Shown piece after piece: positions 8,801 through 15,235 of a stretch of 15,733 bases of DNA. Source of the DNA: 1-14-2-50-31-20 sp964617555 (GTDB lineage: Bacteria; Bacteroidota; Ignavibacteria; Ignavibacteriales; Melioribacteraceae); NCBI GenBank assembly GCA_964617555.1, contig CAZTYP010000086.1:1-15733 (forward strand), in the 5' to 3' direction. Positions within the stretch are counted from its first letter, which is position 1. Every line of letters begins with the position of its first letter. The position numbers and the translations under genes were made by a program. The notes below the pieces were generated by a model that was not told the origin of the DNA, ran no database searches, and saw only the letters and a list, made by a program, of their open reading frames with translations.

Positions 8801-9028
8801 CTCTTCAACAAATTCTACTTTAATTGGCAAAAAATAGACTTTATCGGCAAGTTCTTCCGAAGTTTGAATTGTTGCAATGTTCGGATTTATCAATACGGTT
8901 TTTACGCCGTCTTCTTTAAGGGCTTTAATTGCTTGACTTCCGGAGTAATCGAATTCACCGGCTTGCCCTATTTGCAAAGCTCCCGAGCCGAGTATCAAGA
9001 CTTTTTTCGGTTTATTCTTTTTTATCAT
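5837..9028 (-). CDS. carB: Carbamoyl-phosphate synthase large subunit
   Basis: CarB makes carbamoyl phosphate from bicarbonate, two ATP and ammonia channelled from CarA, for pyrimidine and arginine synthesis. All four parts are present in the 1063 aa. The carboxyphosphate ATP-grasp half has LGGLGSG at 174-180, ENVDPMGIHTGDS at 233-245 and metal-site IIEVNAR at 294-300. A linker/oligomerisation domain spans about 400-550. The carbamoyl-phosphate half begins with IIVLGGGAYRIGSS (553-566) and includes HSGDATIVLPPQ and VIECNLRASRSFPF. An MGS-like allosteric domain covers about 931-1063. Motifs such as INPNIATIQTSEELADKVYF and the second-half segments resemble animal CAD more than E. coli CarB. 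The start ATG overlaps the carA stop by 4 nt (ATGA), so translation is coupled. A strong terminator follows. Confidence 0.98.
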   Translation of the reverse strand: MIKKNKPKKVLILGSGALQIGQAGEFDYSGSQAIKALKEDGVKTVLINPNIATIQTSEELADKVYFLPIKVEFVEEIIKKEKPDGILLGFGGQTGLNTGVELYDKGILEKYNVKVLGTPVETIKKTEDRNLFNRKVEEAGLKVAISKTAENVEEAVTIANEIGFPVMVRIAYALGGLGSGIVETEDQLVEKAKRAFSFTSQILIEESLYGWKEVEYEIVRDKHDNCITVCSMENVDPMGIHTGDSIVVAPVQTLSAKENFMLRSNGIKLIRHLGIVGECNIQYALSPTSDDYRIIEVNARLSRSSALASKATGYPLAFVATKLSIGYALNEIENEITKETSACCEPALDYVVLKFPRWDLQKFSQVSTLLGSEMKSVGEVMSIGRSFEEVLQKAIRMLDIGMDGFVCNDFEIEAMDAELQQPSDKRIYYVAKALQQGYSVDKLYELTKIDRWFLFKMKNIVEQAEVLQNKKLTDIDKLTLLKTKQYGFSDKQIGKLTNTDEFEVRNYRKELGVIPSVKQIDTMAAEFPAQTNYLYMTYNGFFDDIEVGEDKQIIVLGGGAYRIGSSVEFDWCCVNAATTLDKHGYKSIMINYNPETVSTDHDIAHKLYFEEMSMERVLDIYEKENPEGVIVSVGGQIPNNLAVKLHQHGVKILGTSPEQIDNAESRHKFSAILDKEKIDQPDWEELTSLDSAKEFCKKVGYPVLIRPSYVLSGAAMSIVLTEDELEAFLKKASDISSEHPVVITKFITDAREIEVDAVADHGELFAYAISEHVENAGVHSGDATIVLPPQRLYLETMRRIKMITRKIAKALEITGPFNMQFIAKDNDVKVIECNLRASRSFPFVSKVLKRNFIDIATLLMIGEKPARIDKSSFDLDYVGVKAPQFSFTRLKGSDPVLGVEMSSTGEVACLGDDFNEAFLKSVLSIGFKIPQKGVLISTGPLNKKAVFLEEMRMLSTYDLDLYGTSGTAEFYGNLGFDIKPLNRPFTKKEPNILTYMEEGKIDLVINIPKNNEKSELDSDYFIRRKAIDLNIPLITNIQVAKRFIKSVFYNKEKLLVKSWDEYK

Positions 9029-10119
9029 TTCAAAGACCTCACAAACATATCAAAAATAAATTCCGTATCATCTGGACCGGGAGAAGCCTCCGGATGAAAT
9101 TGTGTTCCAAAAAAAGGTTTGGAAATATGAATAATTCCTTCGTTAGAGCCGTCGTTATCGTTTGTAAACCACTCTCTCCAATCCAACGGCAAAGTTGAAG
9201 CATCCACAGCATAGCCGTGATTTTGTGAAGTAATATAACTTCTGTTTGTCCCGGCTTCGTTTACAGGTTGGTTTAAACTACGGTGTCCGTATTTCAACTT
9301 ATAGGTATCCATTCCGGCAGCAAGCCCTATTATTTGACTGCCGAGGCAGACGCCTAAAGTCGGCTTACCCTCATCCATTGCCAGTCTGGTATTCTCTATG
9401 GTTTTACTACACATTTTGGGGTCGCCCGGACCGTTGGAAATCATTATACCGTCTGCTTCTATATTCATAAAATCGTAATCGTAAGGGACCCTAATAACCG
9501 TAATATCGCGCCCGCTGAAAGCACGGATTATATTGTTTTTTACACCGCAATCGACAAGTACAATTTTGGTTCTTCCTCCCTCATATTCAATAACCTCTTT
9601 TGTACAAACCGACCCGACCAAGTCCGTTTTATTGGGGTCTTGTATTTTTTTATGTAAATCCTCTTCGGTTACCTCGTCTCCGGGAATTATCCATCCCAAC
9701 ATTGTTCCTTTATTCCGCAATTTTCGTGTTAATGCCCGAGTATCAATTCCGTAAATGCCCGGAATTTTTTCCTCTTCCAACCATTCGCTTAAAGAGCGTT
9801 CTGCATTCCAATGAGAATAATCTTCTGAATAATCGGAAACAATTAATGCTTTTGTTTGAATTTTTTCCGATTCAAAATGGAGCAATAACGAATTATCGTA
9901 AACTTTTGGTGGAACTCCGTAATTACCGATTAGAGGATAAGTGGCAACCAGTATTTGTCCTGCATAAGAGGGGTCGGTTAATGTTTCGGGGTACCCCACC
10001 ATTCCGGTATTAAAGACCACCTCTCCGTCGGTTCTGCCGAGATATCCGAATGAATATCCCGAAAAAACGGAGCCGTCTTCTAAAATTAGTGTAGCTCTTT
10101 CCTGATGTTTTTTCATCAT
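9025..10119 (-). CDS. carA: Carbamoyl-phosphate synthase small subunit (glutaminase)
   Basis: CarA hydrolyses glutamine and passes ammonia to CarB. The N-terminal CPSase domain is at about 8-150 (LILEDGSVFSG, EVVFNTGMVGYPETLTDPSY, ATYPLIGNYG). The class I amidotransferase domain is at about 184-362, with nucleophile C258 in GVCLGSQ and His342/Glu344 in TQFHPEASPGP. The usual LGHQ or LGNQ reads LGSQ here, a conservative variant. YGHRSLNQPV (277-286) and SQNHGYAVD (298-306) are typical. Length 364 aa is normal. Two adjacent ATG codons (10119 and 10116) are possible starts; only a weak AGG lies upstream. It is the first gene of carAB, transcribed from the 10120-10285 region behind the terminator of the DUF4139 gene. 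Confidence 0.97.
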   Translation of the reverse strand: MMKKHQERATLILEDGSVFSGYSFGYLGRTDGEVVFNTGMVGYPETLTDPSYAGQILVATYPLIGNYGVPPKVYDNSLLLHFESEKIQTKALIVSDYSEDYSHWNAERSLSEWLEEEKIPGIYGIDTRALTRKLRNKGTMLGWIIPGDEVTEEDLHKKIQDPNKTDLVGSVCTKEVIEYEGGRTKIVLVDCGVKNNIIRAFSGRDITVIRVPYDYDFMNIEADGIMISNGPGDPKMCSKTIENTRLAMDEGKPTLGVCLGSQIIGLAAGMDTYKLKYGHRSLNQPVNEAGTNRSYITSQNHGYAVDASTLPLDWREWFTNDNDGSNEGIIHISKPFFGTQFHPEASPGPDDTEFIFDMFVRSLK

Positions 10120-10285
10120 GCCTGTAATTTTATTAATAGTTAATTATGGAAAATTTTAGCAGGTCTAAATATACGAATGAATTTAAAAATATATACGAAA
10201 TTATTCCCCTTATTTTAAGGAAATATTTACAATGTTGTATATTTATACCAAAAACGGCGAGTAAATTGAAAAGTTGAAAAGAGCA
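10120..10285 (-). promoter_or_regulatory. Putative carA promoter region
   Basis: This is the only space between the upstream terminator and carA, so the carAB promoter should be here. On the minus strand it holds two similar stretches, TTCGTATATATTT and TTCGTATATTTAG; the second contains TATATTTA, one base off the Bacteroidota -7 motif TAnnTTTG. A small palindrome CCTTA-TTT-TAAGG lies at 10208-10220. No -33 TTTG at proper spacing is convincing, and no PyrR site or riboswitch was recognised. Confidence 0.3.
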
Positions 10286-10322
10286 ATAAAAAAGCACAAA
10301 CTCCTATTTAGTTGTTTGTGCT
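10286..10322 (-). terminator. Intrinsic terminator of the DUF4139 gene
   Basis: On the minus strand a perfect 9-bp stem AGCACAAAC/GTTTGTGCT (10322-10314 and 10301-10293) with a 12-nt loop is followed by a T-rich run (TTTTTATT). It starts 36 nt after the stop of the DUF4139 gene. The plus-strand side is followed by CTTATAG, so it is directional. Confidence 0.87.
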
Positions 10323-10358
10323 CTTATAGTTCGAAACAATACTATACTGTTGTTATTA

Positions 10359-11726
10359 TCAATACAAATATCTAACTCTGTATTTTAATACGGTTTTACT
10401 ATCGGCTTTAACCGGTACTTTAAATAATATGTTGGAAGAGTTAAGTTTTTCATATTTGATGGAAGATTTCAGCATTTCCCAATTTCGTCCCATGGAACGT
10501 TCCACATTAACAATAATATCCTCTTTTTTTCTGTTTGTAATTGTTACTTCGTAATCAATTTCGTATATGTTGGCAGATATTTTTCGATTGTTTTTTTCAA
10601 CATCCTTAACAACAATATCAAAAGCCTCCCCTATTTTAAGTTTTACTTTCTCTTTTCGCGGTGTATGGTCTATTAAATCCTCACCAATAAATTCTATGGT
10701 TTTTCCGTCCGATTTATAAACACGCACTTTCCCTTTAGGCATAGGAATATTCAGGTTATTCGATTTAATATTTTCAAACTCAACAATTACTGAAACCTTC
10801 CCTTTTGTTGTGTGCCCGTAGTAATACCCGCCTTTGTAATAATATCTTTTGATTGCTTTCACATTCGAAGCTTCAAAAAGAGAAATTTGCTTTGTTTCGT
10901 TATTACGTAATGTTGTAGGACGTTGTAAGTTATAAATATGATATTCAAAAAATTCTTTCTCTTTAAATTGAGGTGAAGAAGACTTTGTCATTGCCATAAC
11001 CATATCCGTCTCGTATCTATCGTTATAGTGTTGGTTATTAACCAGATGAACATCTCCGGCAACCAATTTTAATTTTGCATTACGGAAATCGGTTCCGCAA
11101 CGATTTTCTATGCTTACCCATGAATTCAAATCCAGTTTTGTATCGTCTTTATTTAGCACGGCAACATATTCTGCGTGCCAATTCATCCCTTTTGTTTGAT
11201 ACGAAACTTCAACATCTTGAGAGCCTGCACCGTTGGATTTTACCATCCAAACCAATGTCGGTTTTGTTATTAAACCGTCCGGTAATTTTTCTACCGAAAT
11301 TTTATAATCACTACTGTTGGGCAACATTAACAAACCGCCGTCTTTTTTTCTCAAAACAATTTGAGTAGAATAAGAAGCAAGTAATGTCCCTTCCAACAAT
11401 TCTCCTTTATCGCTAACCAGTTGAATTTTTTTATCGAGATATTTGTCCAGTATTTTGTTGATGCTAACCAGATCGTATTGATAATTCTGTTCGAGAACTT
11501 CCCCGTCAAGTTTTATATGTACGCTTGTGGGATCAATACGTTGAGCTACGTCGGTTAGTTTAATTGTTGAAACACCCTCGGGAATATTCATGGAGCGCAG
11601 ATCTTTAACAACACCGAGATTGTTGTTGTAAACTGTTACGGCAACGGATTTTTGTTTTGTTGTTTGGGAAAAAAGATTGATAAAGAGAGAAGTAAATAAT
11701 AAAATAAACAGATGATGGCTTTTCAT
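10359..11726 (-). CDS. Secreted DUF4139 domain protein
   Basis: Exported protein of 455 aa and unknown biochemical role. The signal sequence (1-21, ending NLFSQ) suggests the periplasm or outer face. The middle carries the DUF4139 hallmarks: SYQTKGMNWHAEYVAVLN (175-192), a WVSIENRCGTDF segment (203-214) and NAKLKLVAGDVHLV (216-229). After an insert with a tyrosine- and glycine-rich loop (YYYKGGYYYG), the C-terminus is beta-rich (KVRVYKSDGKTIEFIGED, then DYEVTITNRKKEDIIVNVE), as in this family. N-terminal residues 25-150 form the usual beta domain (VTVYNNNLGVVKDLR). An AAGGA Shine-Dalgarno lies 8 nt before the ATG. It is monocistronic, with its own terminator behind and a 428-bp upstream region. 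Confidence 0.85.
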   Translation of the reverse strand: MKSHHLFILLFTSLFINLFSQTTKQKSVAVTVYNNNLGVVKDLRSMNIPEGVSTIKLTDVAQRIDPTSVHIKLDGEVLEQNYQYDLVSINKILDKYLDKKIQLVSDKGELLEGTLLASYSTQIVLRKKDGGLLMLPNSSDYKISVEKLPDGLITKPTLVWMVKSNGAGSQDVEVSYQTKGMNWHAEYVAVLNKDDTKLDLNSWVSIENRCGTDFRNAKLKLVAGDVHLVNNQHYNDRYETDMVMAMTKSSSPQFKEKEFFEYHIYNLQRPTTLRNNETKQISLFEASNVKAIKRYYYKGGYYYGHTTKGKVSVIVEFENIKSNNLNIPMPKGKVRVYKSDGKTIEFIGEDLIDHTPRKEKVKLKIGEAFDIVVKDVEKNNRKISANIYEIDYEVTITNRKKEDIIVNVERSMGRNWEMLKSSIKYEKLNSSNILFKVPVKADSKTVLKYRVRYLY

Positions 11727-12154
11727 TTTTGTTTTCCTTGACTTGTGAATAATTATATATACAAATAAAACGGAAATAAGTTCTAATAAAATATAATCAA
11801 TAATATATATTAGATTCCAAACATTTAATATTGTTCAAGAACAAAACTCCGAGACTTATAAGAAGCAAGGGGCTAAAAAACGATATTATGATTATGATGA
11901 AAAGAAAACCCGTGTAAAAACCGACACTTTCATATACATATAATATGAACTCTTCCGTTTATAACTTTGCAAAGGTAATAATTCCGTAGTATTGATTTTT
12001 TTAATTCAGAGTATCTTTCTCTTTGATGGTATTATTTCACAAATTAGGTAGTTTACAGATAATTTTTATTTGTTTTAGAGAACGATAATATTTTTATGGA
12101 TATAATTGCCAGTTTAATTTTTAGAAATTATATTGCATCAAAAAAAGAAGAATT
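11727..12154. other. Intergenic region between divergent genes
   Basis: This 428-bp spacer separates the minus-strand DUF4139 gene from the plus-strand carbonic-anhydrase-like gene. It contains a symmetrical -7-like motif (11962-11977, listed separately) and a 48-codon plus-strand open frame without a start codon (11797-11943) that has a coding-like composition. No tRNA, terminator-type hairpin or insertion element was seen in it. Confidence 0.7.
11962..11977. promoter_or_regulatory. Back-to-back Bacteroidota -7 motifs
   Basis: The sequence TAACTTTGCAAAGGTA holds TAnnTTTG on the plus strand (11962-11969) and TAnnTTTG on the minus strand (11977-11970). Each fits the -7 element of the Bacteroidota housekeeping sigma factor, pointing toward the two divergent genes. 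No TTTG -33 box at 19-21 nt was found on either side, so the promoter call is tentative. Confidence 0.35.
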
Positions 12155-12529
12155 GTGAAAAAATTTTTTACGGCAATAAATTGTATGGACGGCAGAATAC
12201 AAATTCCGGTAATAAATTTTTTAAAAGAAAAATACAAAGTGGAATTTATTGATAACATTACGGAACCTGGTCCGAATTTAATTTTATCCGAACAAAAAAA
12301 GACTCAATTGTTAAATTCAATTTTTGAACGTGTTGATATTTCTATTAATAAACACAGCTCTAAAGGTATTGCCGTTATCGGGCATTACGATTGTGCAGGA
12401 AATCCGGCAAGCGAAAGCGAACAAAAAACTCATCTGAATAAATCGCTGGAATTACTTAGGAGCAAATATCCACACGTTATAGTTACGGCTTTATGGCTTA
12501 ATAAAAACTTTGATGTTACGGAACTTTAA
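12155..12529 (+). CDS. Mini beta-carbonic-anhydrase-like protein
   Basis: Small cytosolic protein of 124 aa with the zinc-site pattern of beta-carbonic anhydrases: CMDGR (C10, D12, R14) matches CxDxR and HYDC (H77, C80) matches HxxC, within a short alpha/beta core (AVIGHYDCAGNP at 73-84). Full beta-CAs are about 200 aa, so this belongs to the short CA-like group rather than to a classic CO2 hydratase, and its reaction is not known to me. Start is GTG 12155, with a purine-rich AAAGAAGAA before it; no better in-frame ATG precedes the conserved region. The YrdC/YciO gene follows after 44 nt on the same strand, so the two may share a transcript. Confidence 0.78.
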   Translation: MKKFFTAINCMDGRIQIPVINFLKEKYKVEFIDNITEPGPNLILSEQKKTQLLNSIFERVDISINKHSSKGIAVIGHYDCAGNPASESEQKTHLNKSLELLRSKYPHVIVTALWLNKNFDVTEL

Positions 12530-12573
12530 TAATTAAAACGGAATTTCTGATATCCACAATAACAATAGAAATT

Positions 12574-13185
12574 ATGGAATATTACGAATTACATCCCGAA
12601 AATCCCCAAGAACGTTTCATTAACAAAGCGGTTGAAATTTTAAGGAACGGAGGGGTTATTATTTATCCTACCGATACTGTGTATGCCCTCGGTTGTGATA
12701 TATATAATCACAAAGCCGTAAAACGAGTTTACGAAATAAAAAACGAAGCGGAAACAAAACTTTTCAGTTTCATTATCCCCAACTTAAAAAATATCGCCAA
12801 ATATGCAAAAGTTTCAGACTATGCCTATAAAACAATTAGACGCTTGTTACCGGGTCCTTATACTTTTGTGTTACCCGCCTCTCGAGAAATTCCAAAAAAG
12901 CTTTGGACAAAACGAAAAACCGTCGGGATACGAATGCCAGATAGTTTTGTTGCCCGAAAACTTGCGGAAGAGTTAGGCAATCCCATAATAAGCACCAGCG
13001 CCACAACACGCAGAGGAGAGCAACTCAGCAATCCGGAAGAGATTGCCTCCATCTTTGATTTTAGTGTTGATTTAATGCTTGCAATGGGAGAGCTAACCGG
13101 TCCGCCCTCTTCCATTGTTGACTTCAGCGGAGAAATTCCCGAAATTATTCGCGAAGGGGCGGGAGATTTATCACTGTTTACGTAA
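12574..13185 (+). CDS. YrdC/Sua5/YciO-domain protein (putative threonylcarbamoyl-AMP synthase)
   Basis: A 203-aa single-domain YrdC-fold protein. Family motifs are PTDTVYALG (32-40), LLPGPYTFVL (91-100), TVGIRMPD (116-123), PIISTSA (137-143), SSIVDFSG (179-186) and IIREGAG (191-197). TsaC/Sua5 make threonylcarbamoyl-AMP for t6A37 of tRNA. Here the KxR pair found in TsaC after the first helix reads KNE (56-58, in VYEIKNEAETK), so the Arg is missing, and the STSAN box reads STSAT. This is closer to the YciO branch, whose role is less certain. No Sua5 C-terminal domain is present. Start ATG 12574 gives the normal N-terminus. A weak hairpin-plus-T-tract lies 176 nt downstream. I am sure of the fold and unsure of the reaction. 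Confidence 0.85.
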   Translation: MEYYELHPENPQERFINKAVEILRNGGVIIYPTDTVYALGCDIYNHKAVKRVYEIKNEAETKLFSFIIPNLKNIAKYAKVSDYAYKTIRRLLPGPYTFVLPASREIPKKLWTKRKTVGIRMPDSFVARKLAEELGNPIISTSATTRRGEQLSNPEEIASIFDFSVDLMLAMGELTGPPSSIVDFSGEIPEIIREGAGDLSLFT

Positions 13186-13591
13186 ACAATTTTATTACTA
13201 AAAAACCGAACACCACTACACCCACCCAAACATTAAACAGTAAAAACAATATTTTGGGAGTCTTTATTGTAGTCGGAGTTTATTTTATAATGGCAAAGTT
13301 TGTTCTCAAAGGAGAGTAAACTTATCAATCGGCGATGGTGTGCTCGGACTTACATTTTAAGTCGCGTAAAAACGACATTTTTTTCTGTTGTTTTATTTTT
13401 TATTATAGAGTAAGTTTTTCTATTCTGTGTTTTTCCAGCTTACCATATAACCTTGTTCCAACGAAACTTGTTTCTTTTAATTTTCTGATTTTAGTTTTTG
13501 AATAATATTAATATCTATTTTAAACAGAAGTAGAATGAATCAAATCTTTCTTTTATTATTTCCCACGGCAAAATTTTTCGATTAAAAAAAC
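13186..13591. other. Gene-poor region with a start-less small ORF
   Basis: No gene with a proper start was found here. A 43-codon plus-strand frame without ATG (13188-13319) reads like a single-span membrane protein: hydrophilic NTTTPTQTLNSKNN, then ILGVFIVVGVYFIMAKFVLK, then GE and a stop. Its frame is open upstream into the YrdC gene to 13122, but with no start codon. A weak hairpin with a T tract follows at 13361-13384. From 13385 to 13591 the sequence is T-rich and I see nothing recognisable. Confidence 0.6.
13361..13384 (+). terminator. Possible weak intrinsic terminator
   Basis: GTCG/CGAC (13361-13364 and 13373-13376) closes a small hairpin, with an alternative inner CGT-AAAA-ACG pairing. 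It is followed by seven T at 13378-13384. The stem is short, so strength is doubtful. It would end transcription of the carbonic-anhydrase-like/YrdC pair. Confidence 0.4.
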
Positions 13592-13765
13592 AAACAACGG
13601 CGTTTTGGTTAAGACGTTCAATGTTGAAACGAATTTTCATAATACAACATTAAAGTTTATTGTTTAAAACTTAAACTACTTTCCGGAAATAACGACACAA
13701 GAACTCCACTAACTTAAAAATCACGCCCCCGCTTAACTGTGGTTGAGTGGAAAAACCGGTTATAC
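13592..13765. repeat. Structured repeat element, copy A
   Basis: First of three related 174-187-bp elements. The left end AACGGCGTTTTGG is the same as in copy C (copy B shares AACGGCGT), and the right end is GTTATAC as in copy B. Pairings: GTTAAG (13608-13613) with CTTAAC (13732-13737), GGCGT (13599-13603) with ACGCC (13723-13727), and an internal AATGTTG/CAACATT hairpin near 13620-13651. The first two cross rather than nest. It lies 86 bp downstream, in transcription sense, of the stop of lipoprotein 1. No transposase is linked. It could be an attC-like recombination site, a structured RNA or a MITE-type repeat. Confidence 0.55.
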
Positions 13766-13851
13766 TTACGTTTTAATTTGATATTTGTTTTTTAATAAAC
13801 TAACTACTAAGTTTTTTCAATACAAATTATTATTTCTTTTCTATCTCTCTT

Positions 13852-14235
13852 CTATTGATCCATTTGTATTGAAATTTGTTCATTAGGTTTAACTATATAA
13901 TCTTTATCTACAGAGCGGTTACCCTCTTTCTTTTTAAAATTCACATATATATTACTTGTCTCAGAATAATTGGTTACAAACATTGAACCGGGTGATTCAG
14001 CAATTGTTTTTAATTCAAGAACAAATGGTGACTCGTGTTTTGTTATTTTCCCATAACTTGTCGGAGCATCACTAGAATAAAGACATGAATCAGATTCTAC
14101 TGTAAATGTAAAGGTAAAATATTTTATGGTTGTTTCAGGTCCAGAAGGCCATAAACCGCAACTAATTGATAGTGATATAAGAAAAAGTATTGTGATTATT
14201 TTTATTGTTTGTCTTTTAATTTTAATTCCAATCAT
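13852..14235 (-). CDS. Lipoprotein, paralogue 1 (unknown function)
   Basis: Lipoprotein of 127 aa. A basic N-terminus (KIKRQ), a hydrophobic stretch and lipobox SISC give Cys26 as the lipidation site, after which GLWPSGPE follows. The rest is predicted to be beta-rich with no motif I recognise; a second Cys is in ESDSC (47-51). The best conserved part against paralogue 2 is the C-terminal half: NIYVNFKKKEG, KDYIVKPNEQI and the final M-x-Q. Over the whole length 69 of 127 positions are identical. An AGAGGA Shine-Dalgarno lies 7 nt before the ATG. The leader is identical to that of paralogue 2 for 62 bp. Structured elements flank it on both sides (A downstream, B upstream). No partner gene suggests a role; immunity, adhesion or cassette cargo are all open. 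Confidence 0.75.
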   Translation of the reverse strand: MIGIKIKRQTIKIITILFLISLSISCGLWPSGPETTIKYFTFTFTVESDSCLYSSDAPTSYGKITKHESPFVLELKTIAESPGSMFVTNYSETSNIYVNFKKKEGNRSVDKDYIVKPNEQISIQMDQ

Positions 14236-14288
14236 TTTGTGTTCCTCTTATAACTATAAAATAGCATAAAACTCTTTGACTAAAAAAA
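14227..14288. repeat. Identical 62-bp leader, copy 1
   Basis: These 62 bases are identical to 15227-15288. They include the first codons (ATGATTGGA), the AGAGGA Shine-Dalgarno and the AT-rich upstream part with TATTTTATAG and TTAGTCAAAG (minus strand), which should hold the promoter. Identity ends abruptly inside codon 4 of the lipoprotein genes. Similarity weakens but continues upstream to the left end of the structured element. Confidence 0.9.
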
Positions 14289-14338
14289 ATCAGCTGAAAA
14301 TATTCTTAAAAAACAACTAATAATTACATTGAATAGTA

Positions 14339-14520
14339 AATTAACGGCGTGGTTGCTTACCCGTTGCCTTTTGACGACTTTGAGTTAGGCGACTCCAGCC
14401 AATTTATATAAAAAACTTCATTAATTGTAACAACTTTTTAAAAACTGTAATTTTAAATACACATTCAAAACCAAAATCACCGCAGAATAAAGGCAGTCGG
14501 TGTAGAGCAACGGGTTATAC
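14339..14520. repeat. Structured repeat element, copy B
   Basis: Second element, 182 bp, starting TTAACGGCGT and ending GTTATAC. A perfect 9-bp pairing joins ACCCGTTGC (14359-14367) with GCAACGGGT (14507-14515), the latter running into the end box. The right inner part (ATTCAAAACCAAAA, then CAGAATAA, then GTCG) aligns well with copy C. It also contains GTTAGGC (14384-14390), which matches the attC R' consensus but sits inside the element. It separates the lipoprotein 1 leader from the broken membrane gene. Confidence 0.6.
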
Positions 14521-14587
14521 AACTGTTTACTTTTTAGAATAATCTTTCCCCAAAAAATAGTTTAGTTCAAAAAACTCAAAAATGGAA

Positions 14588-14828
14588 TTACACTTGAAAG
14601 ATAAAAGAATAATAAATTAACTCAAACCATAAGCCAAGAATTACGGTAATGTATTTAATAGTGCTTTTGGATTTAAACATTTTCGCATAAGCTATACCAA
14701 CAACTACGTAAAACCAAATTGAAAATAAATCTAATTTGCTCAGTAAAAAGCCCAAAAATTCTGTTTTATCCAAATCAAAAAATGTTGCTCACAATAATAA
14801 TAAATAATATTGTTATTAATTTTTTCAT
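14588..14828 (-). pseudogene. Small membrane-protein gene broken by a frameshift in a T6 run
   Basis: An AGAGGA Shine-Dalgarno 7 nt before ATG 14828 (the same motif and spacing as at the lipoproteins) starts MKKLITILFIIIVSNIF and then TGA. One frame over, without a stop, follows DLDKTEFLGFLLSKLDLFSI and a second hydrophobic part (FYVVVGIAYAKMF, then ITVILGLWFELIYYSFIF) to the stop at 14588. Removing one T from the T6 run (14782-14777) joins both parts into one frame of about 79 aa. The second part resembles the last two membrane segments of YIP1-family proteins (the LFSIW motif), so the gene may also be a truncated derivative. It starts 23 nt after the stop of lipoprotein 2, as its second cistron. 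Sequencing error, phase variation or true decay are all possible. Confidence 0.55.
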
Positions 14829-14851
14829 GGTTTTGTCCTCTTTTGGTTTAT

Positions 14852-15235
14852 TTATTGATTCATATTTATTAGTATTTGTTCGTTAGGTTTAATTACATAA
14901 TCTTTCTCAAAATGTTTTTCCCCTTCAGTTTTTTTGAAATTCACGTATACATTGTTTGTATATGAAAAATTTGTTACTTCCATATTTCCAATATCATCTG
15001 CTTGTGTTCGAAACTTTAATATATAAGGGGATTCGTTTGGGGTTATATATCTAGCACCGGTTTCATAAGAACTGTCATATCGACATGAATCTGTTTCTAC
15101 AATAAATTTAAATGTCAAATATTTAGTTGTTAATTCTGGTCCAGTAGGCAACAAACCACAACTAATTGCTAGTAATATAATCGAAAAGAATGTAATTGTT
15201 ATTAATATTTGTTTTTTAGCTTTTGATCCAATCAT
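14852..15235 (-). CDS. Lipoprotein, paralogue 2 (unknown function)
   Basis: Lipoprotein of 127 aa, the same length as paralogue 1 with no gap needed to align them. The signal sequence with lipobox AISC gives Cys26, followed by GLLPTGPE. Shared blocks are TKYLTFKF, ETDSC (47-51), NESPY, VTNFSYTNNVYVNFKK, KDYVIKPNEQI and the end M-x-Q. No known domain was recognised. The start is fixed by AGAGGA 7 nt before the ATG. The ATG lies exactly 1000 bp from that of paralogue 1. Coding identity drops just after codon 3 although the leader is identical. Element C lies upstream; the frameshifted small membrane gene and element B lie downstream. Confidence 0.75.
   Translation of the reverse strand: MIGSKAKKQILITITFFSIILLAISCGLLPTGPELTTKYLTFKFIVETDSCRYDSSYETGARYITPNESPYILKFRTQADDIGNMEVTNFSYTNNVYVNFKKTEGEKHFEKDYVIKPNEQILINMNQ

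Noticed and set aside
12858..13229. 123-codon minus-strand ORF opposite the YrdC gene
   Set aside because: It is antisense to a well-supported gene with clear family motifs; its serine/proline-rich translation is a shadow.
13515..13640. 41-codon minus-strand ORF (begins MKIRFNIERL)
   Set aside because: It has no Shine-Dalgarno and its first half lies in structured element A; chance opening is more likely, though the tail has a protein-like look.
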